NCBI GenBank assembly: GCA_934636105.1
Contig: CAKTZR010000005.1
Location: forward strand, 92,172-156,171
Source: an uncultured Clostridia bacterium
GTDB taxonomy: Bacteria > Bacillota > Clostridia > Christensenellales > Aristaeellaceae
DNA length: 64,000 bases
Direction: 5' to 3'
Under the pieces are notes generated by a model. It searched no databases and had not been told where the DNA came from. It saw only the letters and a program-made list of their open reading frames with translations. Position numbers and translations under genes: made by a program. Below are positions 15,920 through 24,931 of this stretch, piece after piece. How positions within the stretch are numbered: position 1 is the stretch's first letter; each line of letters opens with the position of its first letter.

Positions 15920-16860
15920 ATCCGTTCGCCCCACTTAATTTTCCGGGCCCGCTTCCAAAGCGGGTCTTTTTTTGTGACCGTCAGCGTTCTTTCTCCGCCG
16001 TTTTCGCAGATTGGGAGCAAAATGCGGCCGGGGCTGATCTGCGCGTGGCGGAGCAGCCGGGCGCGGCACGGGTTTTCCGGCTTTTCCCGCGTCAGGGCCA
16101 GATAGCCAAATTTTTCATCTTCATACGGCGCGTCGCCGCCCTTGAGCGCCTTGTGCAGCCGCGTCCGCTGCACGCGGACGGCAAAGTGGCACCAGTTATC
16201 CCCCGTCATCGGGCAATTTTCACTCCCCGCGGGGCACGGCGCGGCGACGCATGCGCCCAGCCGGGTCAGTTGTTCGCGAACGGCGCGCAGATTCGCAAAG
16301 CCCTGCGGCGTGCCCGGCTCGATGAGCACGAGCATCTGCCCGCACGCATCCCAGAGCTTTTGCGCCACAACCGGGCGCATGGCTTCCTCCAATTCGCCGA
16401 GCATATAGCCCTCGCAGACCAGCTCGGCGCGCGGCAGCGGCGCCTTATCCGTCAAATCGCACGCGGCCCATTCGGCCTGCACGCCCCCGGCTTCGCGCAT
16501 CAGTCGCTGGCCAATCGCGCGCATCGCCGCTTCGCGCTCCAGGCACACGGCCCGCTCCACATGCAGCAGTTCATCCGCCGCAAAGGTCACCGCGCCCGTG
16601 CCCGCGCCGCAGTCGAGCAGGGTTTTCGGAGCAAGCCCCGACGCCTCCAGCGCTTCATTCAGCGCCGCTTTGGCCGCCTCCACCGTCGCGGGCATGCGCG
16701 AAAGGGCGTAGGCCGCCGCCTCGCTCTCCCTGGTCAAAAGCCGCCTGCCCTCGCCCGTCTTCAATCGATATGCTTCGCTGATCGTGCGCGCGTCCTTTTC
16801 CAGCGCGCCGCGCGCGTAATCCGCCGCGACCGTCTCAAGCGCGGTCTGCCAATCCGCCAT
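15916..16860 (-). CDS. Rsm22-family putative ribosomal methyltransferase
   Basis: A 314-residue protein of the small-ribosomal-subunit Rsm22 family. The SAM-binding motif is LLDCGAGTGAVTFA (about residues 81-94). The family's cysteine cluster is present: PCPAGSENCPM and NWCHFAVRVQRT (about 203-230), thought to hold an Fe-S cluster or zinc. Eukaryotic homologues act in mitoribosome assembly; bacterial ones are predicted rRNA methyltransferases. GGAGGAAC precedes the ATG. It overlaps the upstream DHH gene by 26 bp and is the last gene of the pcp-fumC-DHH-rsm22 run. Confidence 0.88.
   Translation of the reverse strand: MADWQTALETVAADYARGALEKDARTISEAYRLKTGEGRRLLTRESEAAAYALSRMPATVEAAKAALNEALEASGLAPKTLLDCGAGTGAVTFAADELLHVERAVCLEREAAMRAIGQRLMREAGGVQAEWAACDLTDKAPLPRAELVCEGYMLGELEEAMRPVVAQKLWDACGQMLVLIEPGTPQGFANLRAVREQLTRLGACVAAPCPAGSENCPMTGDNWCHFAVRVQRTRLHKALKGGDAPYEDEKFGYLALTREKPENPCRARLLRHAQISPGRILLPICENGGERTLTVTKKDPLWKRARKIKWGERI
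15946..15973 (+). terminator. Terminator of the ECF S gene, inside the convergent coding sequence
   Basis: CCCGC-TTCCAAA-GCGGG, extended by a G-C and a G-U pair, is followed by TCTTTTTTT. It lies within the 3' end of the rsm22-like gene, so that gene's C-terminal codons double as a terminator for the opposite strand. Confidence 0.75.
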
Positions 16861-17767
16861 GCCGTTCCTCCGTCATCTGCCGCTCCACGTCGGGCATAAT
16901 CACCTTGCCGCGCGAAGCGAGAAAATCATAATGCGTCGTCTGAATCGTTCCGTCGGGGAAAAGATCGTATCGATCGGTGCGCGTCCGTCGCGGATCATGC
17001 ACCAAAAAGACCCAGCGCTGCACGCCTTCGCGCACGGTTTCGGCTCGCAGAATGCCCAAAATCGCGTTCAGGATATCCGCCGTCATCGCGTCCGTCTGCA
17101 CATAGGTCGAGCAGACGCTGACCCCCGCAAAATCGTATCGCTTCTTTCCCAGCATCGCCAGCGTTTGGGGCGGCAGGGTCATATCCGCCAAATCCATGCC
17201 TTCGCGCTCCAGCCACGCTTCATCCAGGCCCAGCCGCACGGCCTCGTCATGCGCCCAGCGGCGCTCCTCGATGGAAATCTTGCTGCTGCGAAGCGCAATC
17301 GTGTCCAGATACATCGCCAGCACGACCAGCTCCCGCTCCGCGCGCGTCAGCTCCACCCCGGCCTGCTCCATCAACCGCATGACCAGCAGCGCGCACGCGC
17401 CGACCGGCTCGATGCAGACGAACTCCCCTTCCGGCGGATAGGCCGTCGGGTGATGGTCGATGCACGCGCAGATTTCGCCCTCGTGCAGCGCCTGATGGTG
17501 ATCCAGCAGCACGAGCTGATCGTCCGGCCGCGTCGGCTGCATGAACGCATCCGGGAAAAGGCCGAACCTCGGCAGAATGCGCCGCGTCTGCTCATCCGCC
17601 TGCGTGGGCAGAACGATCTCCGCCGAAATCTCCCACGCCCGGCAGAGCGAGCGCATCAGCGCGCAGCTGACCACCGAATCCACATCCGGCGCGTCATGCC
17701 CGATAAGCGCCACGCGCCCGCGCGCAGCCGCGCCTTGCAGCGCCGCTTTCAGCTTTTGAACGTCCAT
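16835..17767 (-). CDS. DHH family phosphoesterase, family II inorganic pyrophosphatase-like
   Basis: A 310-residue DHH protein (numbered from ATG 17767). Motifs are LIGHDAPDVDS (about 19-29), a second aspartate region, LLDHHQAL (about 88-95), CIDHHPT (about 102-108) and LAMYLDTIALRSSK (about 146-159, equivalent to the DT motif). These residues bind Mn2+ in family II pyrophosphatases and related nanoRNases/exopolyphosphatases. The C-terminal half fits a DHHA2-like domain, which points to pyrophosphatase or short polyphosphate hydrolysis over NrnA-like activity. GAGGAG lies just before ATG 17767; a TTG 12 bases upstream is possible. It starts 8 bp beyond the fumC stop. Confidence 0.82.
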   Translation of the reverse strand: MDVQKLKAALQGAAARGRVALIGHDAPDVDSVVSCALMRSLCRAWEISAEIVLPTQADEQTRRILPRFGLFPDAFMQPTRPDDQLVLLDHHQALHEGEICACIDHHPTAYPPEGEFVCIEPVGACALLVMRLMEQAGVELTRAERELVVLAMYLDTIALRSSKISIEERRWAHDEAVRLGLDEAWLEREGMDLADMTLPPQTLAMLGKKRYDFAGVSVCSTYVQTDAMTADILNAILGILRAETVREGVQRWVFLVHDPRRTRTDRYDLFPDGTIQTTHYDFLASRGKVIMPDVERQMTEERHGGLADRA

Positions 17768-17775
17768 GCTGCTCC

Positions 17776-19158
17776 TCAATCCTTCTGAATCGGCGAAACC
17801 ATCTTTTCCGGGCGAACGATTTTGTCAAATTCCTCCCCGGTCAAGAAGCCGAGCTTCACCGCCGCTTCGCGCAGGGTCAACTGCTCGCGGAAAGCTGTTT
17901 TGGCGACCTTCGCCGCGTTTTCATAGCCGATATGCGGGTTGAGCGCGGTGACAAGCATCAGCGATTGATTCAGATATTCCTGAATCTTTTCGCGGTTGGG
18001 ACGGATGCCGCGCGCGCAGCGCTCGTCAAAGGAGCGCATCACGTCGCCCAAGAGCCGCGCGGATTGCAGGAAATTATAGATGCACACGGGCATGAACACG
18101 TTCAGCTCGAAATTGCCTTGCGAAGCGGCCATGCTCACGGCCACGTCGTTGGCCATCACCTGCACGGCCACCATCGTCATCGCTTCGCACTGGGTCGGGT
18201 TCACCTTGCCCGGCATGATGGAACTGCCCGGCTCGTTTTCCGGGATGAGCAATTCCCCGATGCCGCAGCGCGGGCCGGAGGAAAGCAGACGCACATCGTT
18301 GGCGATCTTCATCAAATCCGCCGCCAGCGCCTTAAACGCGCCGTGGAGATAAACCAGCTCGTCCTTGCTGGTCAGCGCGTGGAATTTATTCGGCGCGGTA
18401 ATGAATCGCTTCCCCGTCAGCGCCGAAATTTCCGCCGCGACGGTCTCGCCGAACGCCGGCAGGGCGTTCAGCCCCGTGCCGACCGCCGTGCCGCCCAGCG
18501 CCAGCTCGCGCACGCCCTCCAGCGCCTGACGGATCATCCGCTCATCCTTTTCCAGCGAAGCCGCCCATCCGCTGATTTCCTGCCCCAGCGTGAGGGGCGT
18601 CGCATCCTGCAAGTGCGTCCGGCCGACCTTAATCACATCGGCGTATTCCGCGCTCAGGCGCTCAAACGTGCCGCGAAGCTGCGCCGCCGCCGGAAGCACA
18701 TGATCCTCCGCCGCAATCAGCGCGGCAATGTGCATGGCCGTCGGGAACGTGTCGTTGGAGCTTTGGGATTTGTTCACATGGTCGTTGGGATGCACGAGCT
18801 TTTCGCCCAGCAGCTCGTTGGCGCGCGCGGCGACAACCTCGTTGACGTTCATGTTGCTCTGCGTGCCGCTGCCCGTCTGCCAGACGACGAGCGGGAACTC
18901 GTCCGCCAGCTTGCCCGCCAGAATCTCATCGCAAGCCGCCGCAATCGCGCCCGCGCGGCGCTCGTCCAGATTGCCGAGCTTGCAGTTGGCCAGCGCCGAC
19001 GCTTTTTTCAAAACGGCAAACGCGGCAATGACCTCCTGCGGAATCGTTTCCGTGCCGATGGGGAAATTCTCGTGGCTGCGCTGGGTCTGCGCGCCCCAGT
19101 AGTGGTTCGCCGGCACGCGAACCTCGCCCATGGTGTCATGCTCAATGCGGTAATCCAT
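17776..19158 (-). CDS. fumC: Class II fumarate hydratase
   Basis: A 460-residue class II (iron-independent) fumarase, normal length. It starts YRIEHDTMGEVRVPANHYWGAQTQRS, has WQTGSGTQSNMNVNEV (substrate binding), HPNDHVNKSQSSNDTFPTA, GRTHLQDATPLTLGQE with the catalytic His, and the superfamily signature GSSIMPGKVNPTQCEA (about residues 315-330). It interconverts fumarate and malate in the cytosol. SD GGAGGAT. It lies 42 bp after pcp and is probably co-transcribed with the flanking genes. Confusion with aspartase is unlikely given the N-terminal sequence. Confidence 0.96.
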   Translation of the reverse strand: MDYRIEHDTMGEVRVPANHYWGAQTQRSHENFPIGTETIPQEVIAAFAVLKKASALANCKLGNLDERRAGAIAAACDEILAGKLADEFPLVVWQTGSGTQSNMNVNEVVAARANELLGEKLVHPNDHVNKSQSSNDTFPTAMHIAALIAAEDHVLPAAAQLRGTFERLSAEYADVIKVGRTHLQDATPLTLGQEISGWAASLEKDERMIRQALEGVRELALGGTAVGTGLNALPAFGETVAAEISALTGKRFITAPNKFHALTSKDELVYLHGAFKALAADLMKIANDVRLLSSGPRCGIGELLIPENEPGSSIMPGKVNPTQCEAMTMVAVQVMANDVAVSMAASQGNFELNVFMPVCIYNFLQSARLLGDVMRSFDERCARGIRPNREKIQEYLNQSLMLVTALNPHIGYENAAKVAKTAFREQLTLREAAVKLGFLTGEEFDKIVRPEKMVSPIQKD

Positions 19159-19200
19159 CGCTGTATCCTCCCTATTGTTTCTTGAAAATTCTCGTCTGTA

Positions 19201-19923
19201 TCAGGCCAGGCACGCCTCCAGCGCCGCCCGCGTGCCTTTGACCATCATCTCAAGCTCCATCCCCGCAATCGGCGCAGTCAGCAGCTTTTCCCGCGCTTCG
19301 TCGTCCGCCGCGGCGGCCAGCATCCTTTCCCGATGGCGGCAGGCGTATTCCATCTGCGTCGGCACGTGCATAAAGCCCGCGCGCAATCCGGTCTCCCGGC
19401 TCAATTTGGCGAGCCGATAGGTCATATAGTTGCAAAGATACATGCCCGTCGTGCTCTGCATCGCCAGCGGCGCGCCCTCCGGCGCAGGGGTCAGCGCACC
19501 CATCTGCGCCGGCACGCCGACGGCAAGCGTCGCGCGTACCATCGCTTCATAAGGAAGCGCGCCGCGCAGCCAGTCCGGTTCGCCCGCAAAAATCGGGGAA
19601 TTTTCCTCCGGGGTATCGCCCGCGTCGCGTCCCTTGCGCCAGTTGACCCCAAAGGGTTCCGGGCGCAGAGCGCTTGCGCGCGCATCCGTGCCGAGCGCCA
19701 GCACGAGATCGGGCTTCATTTCATCAATCGCCGCCTGCACCGGCTCGAACGCGCCGTGCCAGAGCACGGGCATCGTCAGGCCATGCACCGACGCGCGCAC
19801 ATCGCCGCGCGTCAGCGTTTCGCCGTCCAGCGCGCGGGCAATCAGTTCGGCATTGTTGGTTTCGCCTTCCGGAATCCCGGCAAACCAGCCGTATCCGCAG
19901 AGCAGAATGGAAAGAGAACGCAT
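19201..19923 (-). CDS. pcp: Pyroglutamyl-peptidase I family cysteine peptidase
   Basis: A 240-residue C15-family protein that removes N-terminal pyroglutamate. It begins SILLCGYGWFAG with N23 in the EGETNNAELIARAL segment. The catalytic Cys164 is in GMYLCNYMTY and His186 in RAGFMHVPTQ, both in the usual surroundings; Glu89 in RPEPFGVN is a possible third residue. The central region (NWRKGRDAGDTPEENSP) is more diverged than in characterised enzymes, so substrate range may differ. First gene of the minus-strand operon with fumC; SD AGGAGGCAG. Confidence 0.85.
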   Translation of the reverse strand: MRSLSILLCGYGWFAGIPEGETNNAELIARALDGETLTRGDVRASVHGLTMPVLWHGAFEPVQAAIDEMKPDLVLALGTDARASALRPEPFGVNWRKGRDAGDTPEENSPIFAGEPDWLRGALPYEAMVRATLAVGVPAQMGALTPAPEGAPLAMQSTTGMYLCNYMTYRLAKLSRETGLRAGFMHVPTQMEYACRHRERMLAAAADDEAREKLLTAPIAGMELEMMVKGTRAALEACLA

Positions 19924-19962
19924 GGGGCTGCCTCCTTAAAAAACGCATTCACAGATGAGCAT

Positions 19963-19991
19963 AGCATAAAAGAAACGCCCCCGTCTGTCAA
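19963..19991 (-). promoter_or_regulatory. Promoter of the pcp-fumC operon
   Basis: TTGACA (19991-19986), 17-bp spacer, TATGCT (19968-19963) on the minus strand, 40 bp before the pcp start. Four of six -10 bases match, and the -35 is perfect. Confidence 0.8.
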
Positions 19992-20162
19992 TATCCGCGG
20001 GCACTGAACCGGGCGTAAAGTTTAGGAAAAGCAAGATTTCAGATTCACTTAACAGAAACCCAAAAATCAAGTAATATCAGAAAAAACACAGAAATTCGGC
20101 CGCCGTTTTGCACGAAAAACCGAACAAAAAGCAGAATTGAACGGAAAGTTTTTTCAAAACGC
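19992..20162. other. AT-rich divergent spacer, nothing recognised
   Basis: The centre of the pcp / HTH-cupin spacer is A-rich with no open frame carrying a ribosome binding site and no convincing operator. Short A-tracts may bend the DNA. Confidence 0.5.
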
Positions 20163-20191
20163 TTGACACAGGGGGCGAAATGTGTTTTAAT
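20163..20191 (+). promoter_or_regulatory. Promoter of the HTH-cupin/potABCD operon
   Basis: TTGACA (20163-20168), 17-bp spacer, TTTAAT (20186-20191). It lies 55 bp before the GTG start of the regulator gene. Confidence 0.85.
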
Positions 20192-20246
20192 CTGCATCGC
20201 GATATTAACCCGAAAGTTACGCACGACTAAACCTGGAGGCGTTTTT

Positions 20247-20786
20247 GTGGGCATCAACATCGGCGGCAAGCTGCGAAGTCTCCGCCAGAAAAACAATTTG
20301 ACGCAAAAGGAGCTGGCCGACCGCTGCGAGCTTTCCAAGGGCTTCATCTCCCAGCTGGAAAGCAACCAGACCTCGCCCTCTCTCTCCACCCTGGAGGACA
20401 TTTTGACCACGCTGGGCAGCTCGTTCCACGAGTTTTTCTCCGACGAGCAGGGCGACGACCCCGTCTGCCGGAAGGAAGACGTGTTCATCAAAGAAGATGA
20501 CGGCGTGACGATCCACTGGCTGATTCCCAACGCGCAGAAAAAGGACATCGAGCCGATTCTGGTGACGCTCCAGCCCGGCGCGAAGACCGAAACCGACCTG
20601 CCGCACATGGGCGAGGAATTCGGCTATGTGCTCTCCGGCGCGGTGACGCTGGAATTGGGCGGCAAGAGCTACCGCGTGCGCAAGGGCGACAGCTTTTCCT
20701 TCAAGCCGTCCCAGCAGCACGATTTAAAAAACACGGGCAAGACCCCGGCGACGGTCATTTGGGTCTGCACCCCGCCGAACTTCTAA
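20247..20786 (+). CDS. HTH-cupin transcriptional regulator of the polyamine transport operon
   Basis: A 179-residue regulator. Residues 5-60 are an XRE-type HTH (LRSLRQKNNLTQKELADRCELSKGFISQLESNQTSPSLSTLEDI). Residues 105-175 are a cupin domain (LPHMGEEFGYVLSGAVTLELGGKSYRVRKGDSFSF, PSQQHDLKNTG) that probably binds the effector. This domain pair is common in PuuR-like regulators and in the first gene of clostridial potABCD operons. The GTG at 20247 follows TGGAGG; the promoter lies further upstream, so longer in-frame starts are excluded. potA begins 10 bp after it. Polyamine-responsive repression is inferred. Confidence 0.92.
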   Translation: MGINIGGKLRSLRQKNNLTQKELADRCELSKGFISQLESNQTSPSLSTLEDILTTLGSSFHEFFSDEQGDDPVCRKEDVFIKEDDGVTIHWLIPNAQKKDIEPILVTLQPGAKTETDLPHMGEEFGYVLSGAVTLELGGKSYRVRKGDSFSFKPSQQHDLKNTGKTPATVIWVCTPPNF

Positions 20787-20796
20787 GGAGGACATC

Positions 20797-21891
20797 ATGG
20801 ATAATCAGGCGATTCTTTCCATTCGAGACCTTCGCGTGGTCTTTGAGGATGGCTTCACCGCGCTGGGCGGCGTGAGCATCGACATCGGGGAAAACGAGTT
20901 TGTGACGCTGCTCGGCCCGTCCGGCTGCGGCAAAACGACGCTGCTGCGCTGCATCGGCGGTTTTGAAAAGCCGACCAGCGGCGAAATCCTCTATAAGGGG
21001 CAGAACATCATCGGCCTGCCGCCGTATAAGCGCGCGATCAACACCGTGTTTCAGCGCTATGCGCTCTTTCCGCATCTGAATGTGGCGCAGAACGTCGCCT
21101 TCGGCCCGGATCTGCGCAAGGAGGATAAGAAGAAGACCGCCGAGGAGGTCAGCCGCATGCTGGCGCTGGTCGGTCTGGCAGGCTTTGAAAAGCGCCGCAT
21201 TTCCAGCCTCTCCGGCGGCCAGCAGCAGCGCGTGGCGATCGCGCGCGCGCTGATTAACAAGCCGGATGTGCTGCTGCTGGATGAGCCGCTGGGCGCGCTC
21301 GACCTCAAGCTCCGCCGCGAGATGCAGCTGGAACTCAAGCGCATTCAGCGCGAGAGCGGCATCACCTTCATTTTCGTCACCCACGATCAGGAGGAAGCGC
21401 TGACCATGAGCGACCGCGTGGCCGTCATGAGCGCGGGTCATATCCTCCAGCTCGGCACGCCGGAGGATATCTACAACGAGCCGCAGTCCGCTTTCGTCGC
21501 GGATTTCATCGGCGACAGCGACATCATGGCCGGCACGATGGTGCGCGACAGGCTCGTGCGCTTCCTCGGCTGCGATTTCCCGTGCGTGGATACGGGCTTC
21601 GGCGAGAACGCGGATGTGGACGTGGTGCTGCGCCCGGAGGACGTGAAGCTCAAGCCCATCGACGATCCGGTTCAGGGCGTGCCGCAGGGCGTTGTGGAAT
21701 CCCTGCTGTTCAAGGGCGTGCATTATGAAATGAAGGTGCGCGTGGGCGACAGCGTGCTGCTGGTGCATTCCACCCATGCCCGCCCGGTCGGCACGCAGGT
21801 GAAGCTCACCGTCGCGCCGGAGGACATTCAGGTGATGCACAAGAGCGATTATTCTCCGGACATTCTCAAGCGGCATGCCGCGCGGGCGTGA
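20797..21891 (+). CDS. potA: Spermidine/putrescine ABC transporter ATPase PotA
   Basis: A 364-residue ABC ATPase with Walker A GPSGCGKTT (40-48), signature LSGGQQQR (138-145), Walker B LLLDEP (159-164), switch region VTHDQEEAL and a C-terminal TOBE regulatory domain (about 280-355, with VLRPEDVKL). The VFQRYALFPHLNV Q-loop region is typical of PotA. SD AAGGAGGA. It energises the PotBC permease encoded immediately downstream. Confidence 0.96.
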   Translation: MDNQAILSIRDLRVVFEDGFTALGGVSIDIGENEFVTLLGPSGCGKTTLLRCIGGFEKPTSGEILYKGQNIIGLPPYKRAINTVFQRYALFPHLNVAQNVAFGPDLRKEDKKKTAEEVSRMLALVGLAGFEKRRISSLSGGQQQRVAIARALINKPDVLLLDEPLGALDLKLRREMQLELKRIQRESGITFIFVTHDQEEALTMSDRVAVMSAGHILQLGTPEDIYNEPQSAFVADFIGDSDIMAGTMVRDRLVRFLGCDFPCVDTGFGENADVDVVLRPEDVKLKPIDDPVQGVPQGVVESLLFKGVHYEMKVRVGDSVLLVHSTHARPVGTQVKLTVAPEDIQVMHKSDYSPDILKRHAARA

Positions 21892-21902
21892 GGTGAGCAG
21901 CC

Positions 21903-22868
21903 ATGAAGAAAAACAAGGCGCTTGCCGTGCCGTTTGTGCTGTGGGCGATTCTGTTCATTGCCGTTCCTCTGGTGATGGTGGTGTGGTATGGCGTGACGAT
22001 TGAGGAAACGCCGGCTTATGTCGAGGTTGAAGGGCTTGACGGCCAGACGATGTTCCAGCTTGAGGATGGCACGCTGACCGCCGAGCGGCCGCAGAAGCAG
22101 ACGGTCGTCTCCCTCGCCAACTTCAAGCGCATGCTGGAGCCGACCTACCTCAAGCTGCTGCTGCGCTCGCTGAAAATCGCGCTGTTTACCACGATCATCT
22201 GCCTGCTGCTGGGCTATCCCGTTGCGTTGATTTTGAGCGGAAAGGATTTTAAACGCCCCGGCCTGTGGCTGATGCTCATCATCCTGCCGATGTGGATGAA
22301 CTTCCTGCTGCGCACGTATTCGTGGATGTCCATTCTGGAAAACTCCGGCATTCTCAACAGCTGGATTGCTTCGCTGCGCGACGCGATTCCGGCGTTTGAC
22401 CGCTGGCTGACGAGCATGGGCGTGGGCAAGAAGATTATCTTCCTCTACAACGAAAACGCAGTCGTGCTCGGCATGGTTTACAACTATCTCTCCTTCATGA
22501 TTATGCCGATCTACACCGTCATCGAAAAGACGGATCACAGCCTGCTGGAAGCCGCCGCCGACCTCGGCGCAAGCCCGGTGCAGAGCTTTCTGCGCGTGAC
22601 GCTGCCCTACTCCCTGCCGGGCGTGCTGGAAGGCATCACGATGGTGTTCGTTCCGGCGGTCACAACCTTCGTCATCAGCCAGCTGATGGGCGGCGGCAAG
22701 GTGCCGCTGATCGGCGACATCATCCAGAACCAGTTCGGCAAATCGAGCGACTGGCACTTCGGCTCGACGCTCTCGCTGCTGGTGATGGTGGTCGTGCTGG
22801 CGTTCATGGGCGGTCTTCAGCGCATTGACAAAGAGGAAGAACCGCAGAAGGAGGTGCGCATTCTCTGA
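21903..22868 (+). CDS. potB: Spermidine/putrescine ABC transporter permease PotB
   Basis: A 321-residue permease with six membrane segments and the EAA loop EAAADLGASPVQSFLRVTLP. Between TM1 and the next segment it carries an outside insertion of roughly 35 residues (EVEGLDGQTMFQLEDG and following), longer than in most PotB proteins. The family segment YSWMSILENSGILNSWI is present. The ribosome binding site GAGGTGAG overlaps the potA end region, and its stop overlaps the potC start (TGATG). Confidence 0.94.
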   Translation: MKKNKALAVPFVLWAILFIAVPLVMVVWYGVTIEETPAYVEVEGLDGQTMFQLEDGTLTAERPQKQTVVSLANFKRMLEPTYLKLLLRSLKIALFTTIICLLLGYPVALILSGKDFKRPGLWLMLIILPMWMNFLLRTYSWMSILENSGILNSWIASLRDAIPAFDRWLTSMGVGKKIIFLYNENAVVLGMVYNYLSFMIMPIYTVIEKTDHSLLEAAADLGASPVQSFLRVTLPYSLPGVLEGITMVFVPAVTTFVISQLMGGGKVPLIGDIIQNQFGKSSDWHFGSTLSLLVMVVVLAFMGGLQRIDKEEEPQKEVRIL

Positions 22869-23674
22869 TGAAAAAGCTGAGAAAAGCGTACATCGCTTTG
22901 ATTATGGCGTTTCTGTATGCGCCGATTATCCTGCTGATTCTTTACTCCTTCAACGACAGCAAATCCCGCGCGAACTGGGGCGGCTTCACGCTGCGCTGGT
23001 ACAAGGAGCTGTTTTCCGACGCGGCGATCATGTCCGCGCTGGGCACGACGCTTTCCATCGGCCTGCTGGCGGCAGTCTTTTCGACCATTCTCGGCACGGT
23101 CGGCGCAATTGCGCTTTATCAGATGAAGCGCGGCCCGCGCAAGGCGCTGCTGAGCATCGTCAACCTGCCGATGCTCAACTCGGAGGTCGTCACCGGCGTT
23201 TCGCTGATGCTGCTCTATGCGATGGCGAACATTCAGCTCGGCCATCTGACGCTGCTGCTTTCGCACATTGCGTTCTGCGTGCCATACGTGGTCTTGAGCG
23301 TGATGCCCAAGCTGCGCCAGCTTGACCCGAACCTCGCCGAAGCGGCGCAGGATTTGGGCGCAACGCCGACGCAGGGCTTCTTCAAAGTGATTCTGCCGGA
23401 TATCATGCCGGGCGTATTTTCCGGCTTCATCATGGCGCTGACGATGTCCATCGATGATTTTGTGGTCAGCTTCTTCACGACCGGCTCCGGCGTGAGCAAC
23501 CTATCCATCACGATTTACACGATGGCCAAGCGCGGCATCTCTCCGAAGATCAACGCGCTCTCCACGATCATCTTTGCCTGCGTCTTCATTCTGCTGATCG
23601 GCCTGAATCTGCGCGACTTCCGCAAGGACGGCCGCAGCCAGAAGAAGCTCGACGAGGTGAAGATACCGTATTAA
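22868..23674 (+). CDS. potC: Spermidine/putrescine ABC transporter permease PotC
   Basis: A 268-residue permease with six membrane segments, beginning AYIALIMAFLYAPIILLILYSFNDSKS, the usual PotC N-terminus. The EAA loop is EAAQDLGATPTQGFFKVILP, followed by MALTMSIDDFVVSFFTTG, highly typical of PotC. Translation is coupled to potB through a one-base stop/start overlap. Two perfect hairpins follow before potD. Confidence 0.95.
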   Translation: MKKLRKAYIALIMAFLYAPIILLILYSFNDSKSRANWGGFTLRWYKELFSDAAIMSALGTTLSIGLLAAVFSTILGTVGAIALYQMKRGPRKALLSIVNLPMLNSEVVTGVSLMLLYAMANIQLGHLTLLLSHIAFCVPYVVLSVMPKLRQLDPNLAEAAQDLGATPTQGFFKVILPDIMPGVFSGFIMALTMSIDDFVVSFFTTGSGVSNLSITIYTMAKRGISPKINALSTIIFACVFILLIGLNLRDFRKDGRSQKKLDEVKIPY

Positions 23675-23681
23675 GGGACGA

Positions 23682-23730
23682 TAGGGGACGCCGTCCCCTA
23701 AAACCCCTGCCAAGAACCTAAGGTTCTTGG
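23682..23730 (+). repeat. Two perfect hairpins between potC and potD
   Basis: TAGGGGAC-GCC-GTCCCCTA (23682-23700) and CCAAGAACCT-A-AGGTTCTTGG (23710-23730) are perfect dyads without a T-run, so they are not classical terminators. They may stabilise the upstream mRNA or partly stop transcription before potD. The flanking CGCTTCGCGCTTA recurs near 46364, and a similar 10-bp dyad is at 26490-26510. Confidence 0.7.
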
Positions 23731-23802
23731 ATTTCCTGCTTATCGCTTCGCGCTTACTGCTTAATCTAAACAAGCAATAAACAAGTAAAGGAGACCAAAA
23801 TC

Positions 23803-24840
23803 ATGAAGAAACTCGCCATGCTGCTGCTCGCCGCCGCGCTGACGCTCTGCCCGCTTTTCGCTTTGGCGGCGCAGGAGACGATCAGCGTCTACAACTGGGG
23901 CGACTACATTGAACCGGAAGTGCTCGACCTGTTCGAGCAGGAGACCGGCATCAAGGTCATCTACGAGACGTTTGAAACGAACGAGGACATGTACGCCAAG
24001 ATCGCCATGGGCGGTTCCAGCTACGACGTGATTATCCCCAGCGACTACATGATCGAGCGCATGATTCAGGAGAATCTGCTTCAGAAAATCAACTGGGAGA
24101 ACATTCCCAACGTCGCCAACATCGACTCTCGCTTCATGAACGAAAGCTACGACCCGCAGAGCGAATACTCCGTGCCGTACACCTGGGGCACGATGGGCAT
24201 TCTCTACAACACGACGATGGTGGACGAAGCGCCGACCAGCTGGGAAACGCTGATGGACCCGACCTACACGATGGATATGCTGATGCTCAACTCTCCGCGC
24301 GACACGCTGGCCATCGCGCTGGTGATGACGGGGCACGACCTGAACTCCGTCGATCCGGCCGATCTGGAGGACGCGAAGAACCTGCTCATCGAGCAGAAGC
24401 CGATGGTGCTGGCCTATGTCGTCGATGAAGTCAAGGACAAGATGATCGCGGGCGAAGCTGCCGTCGCACTGGTTTGGAGCGGCGACGCGACCTTCTGCAT
24501 GAGCGAAAACGACGAGCTGGACTACATGATTCCGCCGGAGGGCAGCAACATCTTCTATGATTCCATCTGCATCCCGGCAAACGCCCGCAACGTCTCCGGC
24601 GCGGAGAAGTTCATCGACTTCCTTTGCCGTGGGGACATCGCCGCGATGAACTACGATTACGTCGGCTACGCGATTCCGAACACCGCCGCGATCGACATCA
24701 TCGGCGCGGACGAGTACAACGCCTCCCCGGTCAATAATCCGCCACAGGAAGCGCTGGATCACTGCCAGGTCTTCAAGTATCTGGGCGACGATACCAAGCT
24801 CTATGACCAGATTTGGACGGAGATCATTTCCGAGTTCTAA
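23803..24840 (+). CDS. potD: Spermidine/putrescine-binding protein PotD
   Basis: A 345-residue exported solute-binding protein. The signal peptide (1-23) ends FALA/AQ; its cysteine (TLCP) is not in a good lipobox. The mature start ISVYNWGDYIEPEVLDLFEQETGIKV is the PotD/PotF hallmark, and PSDYMIERMIQENLLQKI and VPYTWGTMGILYN match the family. SD AAAGGAGA. It lies 128 bp after potC, behind two hairpins, and is followed by a strong terminator, so it is the last gene of the operon. Confidence 0.95.
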   Translation: MKKLAMLLLAAALTLCPLFALAAQETISVYNWGDYIEPEVLDLFEQETGIKVIYETFETNEDMYAKIAMGGSSYDVIIPSDYMIERMIQENLLQKINWENIPNVANIDSRFMNESYDPQSEYSVPYTWGTMGILYNTTMVDEAPTSWETLMDPTYTMDMLMLNSPRDTLAIALVMTGHDLNSVDPADLEDAKNLLIEQKPMVLAYVVDEVKDKMIAGEAAVALVWSGDATFCMSENDELDYMIPPEGSNIFYDSICIPANARNVSGAEKFIDFLCRGDIAAMNYDYVGYAIPNTAAIDIIGADEYNASPVNNPPQEALDHCQVFKYLGDDTKLYDQIWTEIISEF

Positions 24841-24851
24841 TCCCCTTCATG

Positions 24852-24877
24852 ACCTCCCCACTATGGGGAGGTTTTTG
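24852..24877 (+). terminator. Intrinsic terminator of the pot operon
   Basis: ACCTCCCC-ACTAT-GGGGAGGT followed by TTTTG. Perfect 8-bp stem, 11 bp after the potD stop. Confidence 0.9.
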
Positions 24878-24931
24878 TCTTCGTTCGGACAAGCCTGTTT
24901 TTGACCGAGTATCAGAATCGAGGAAAAAACA

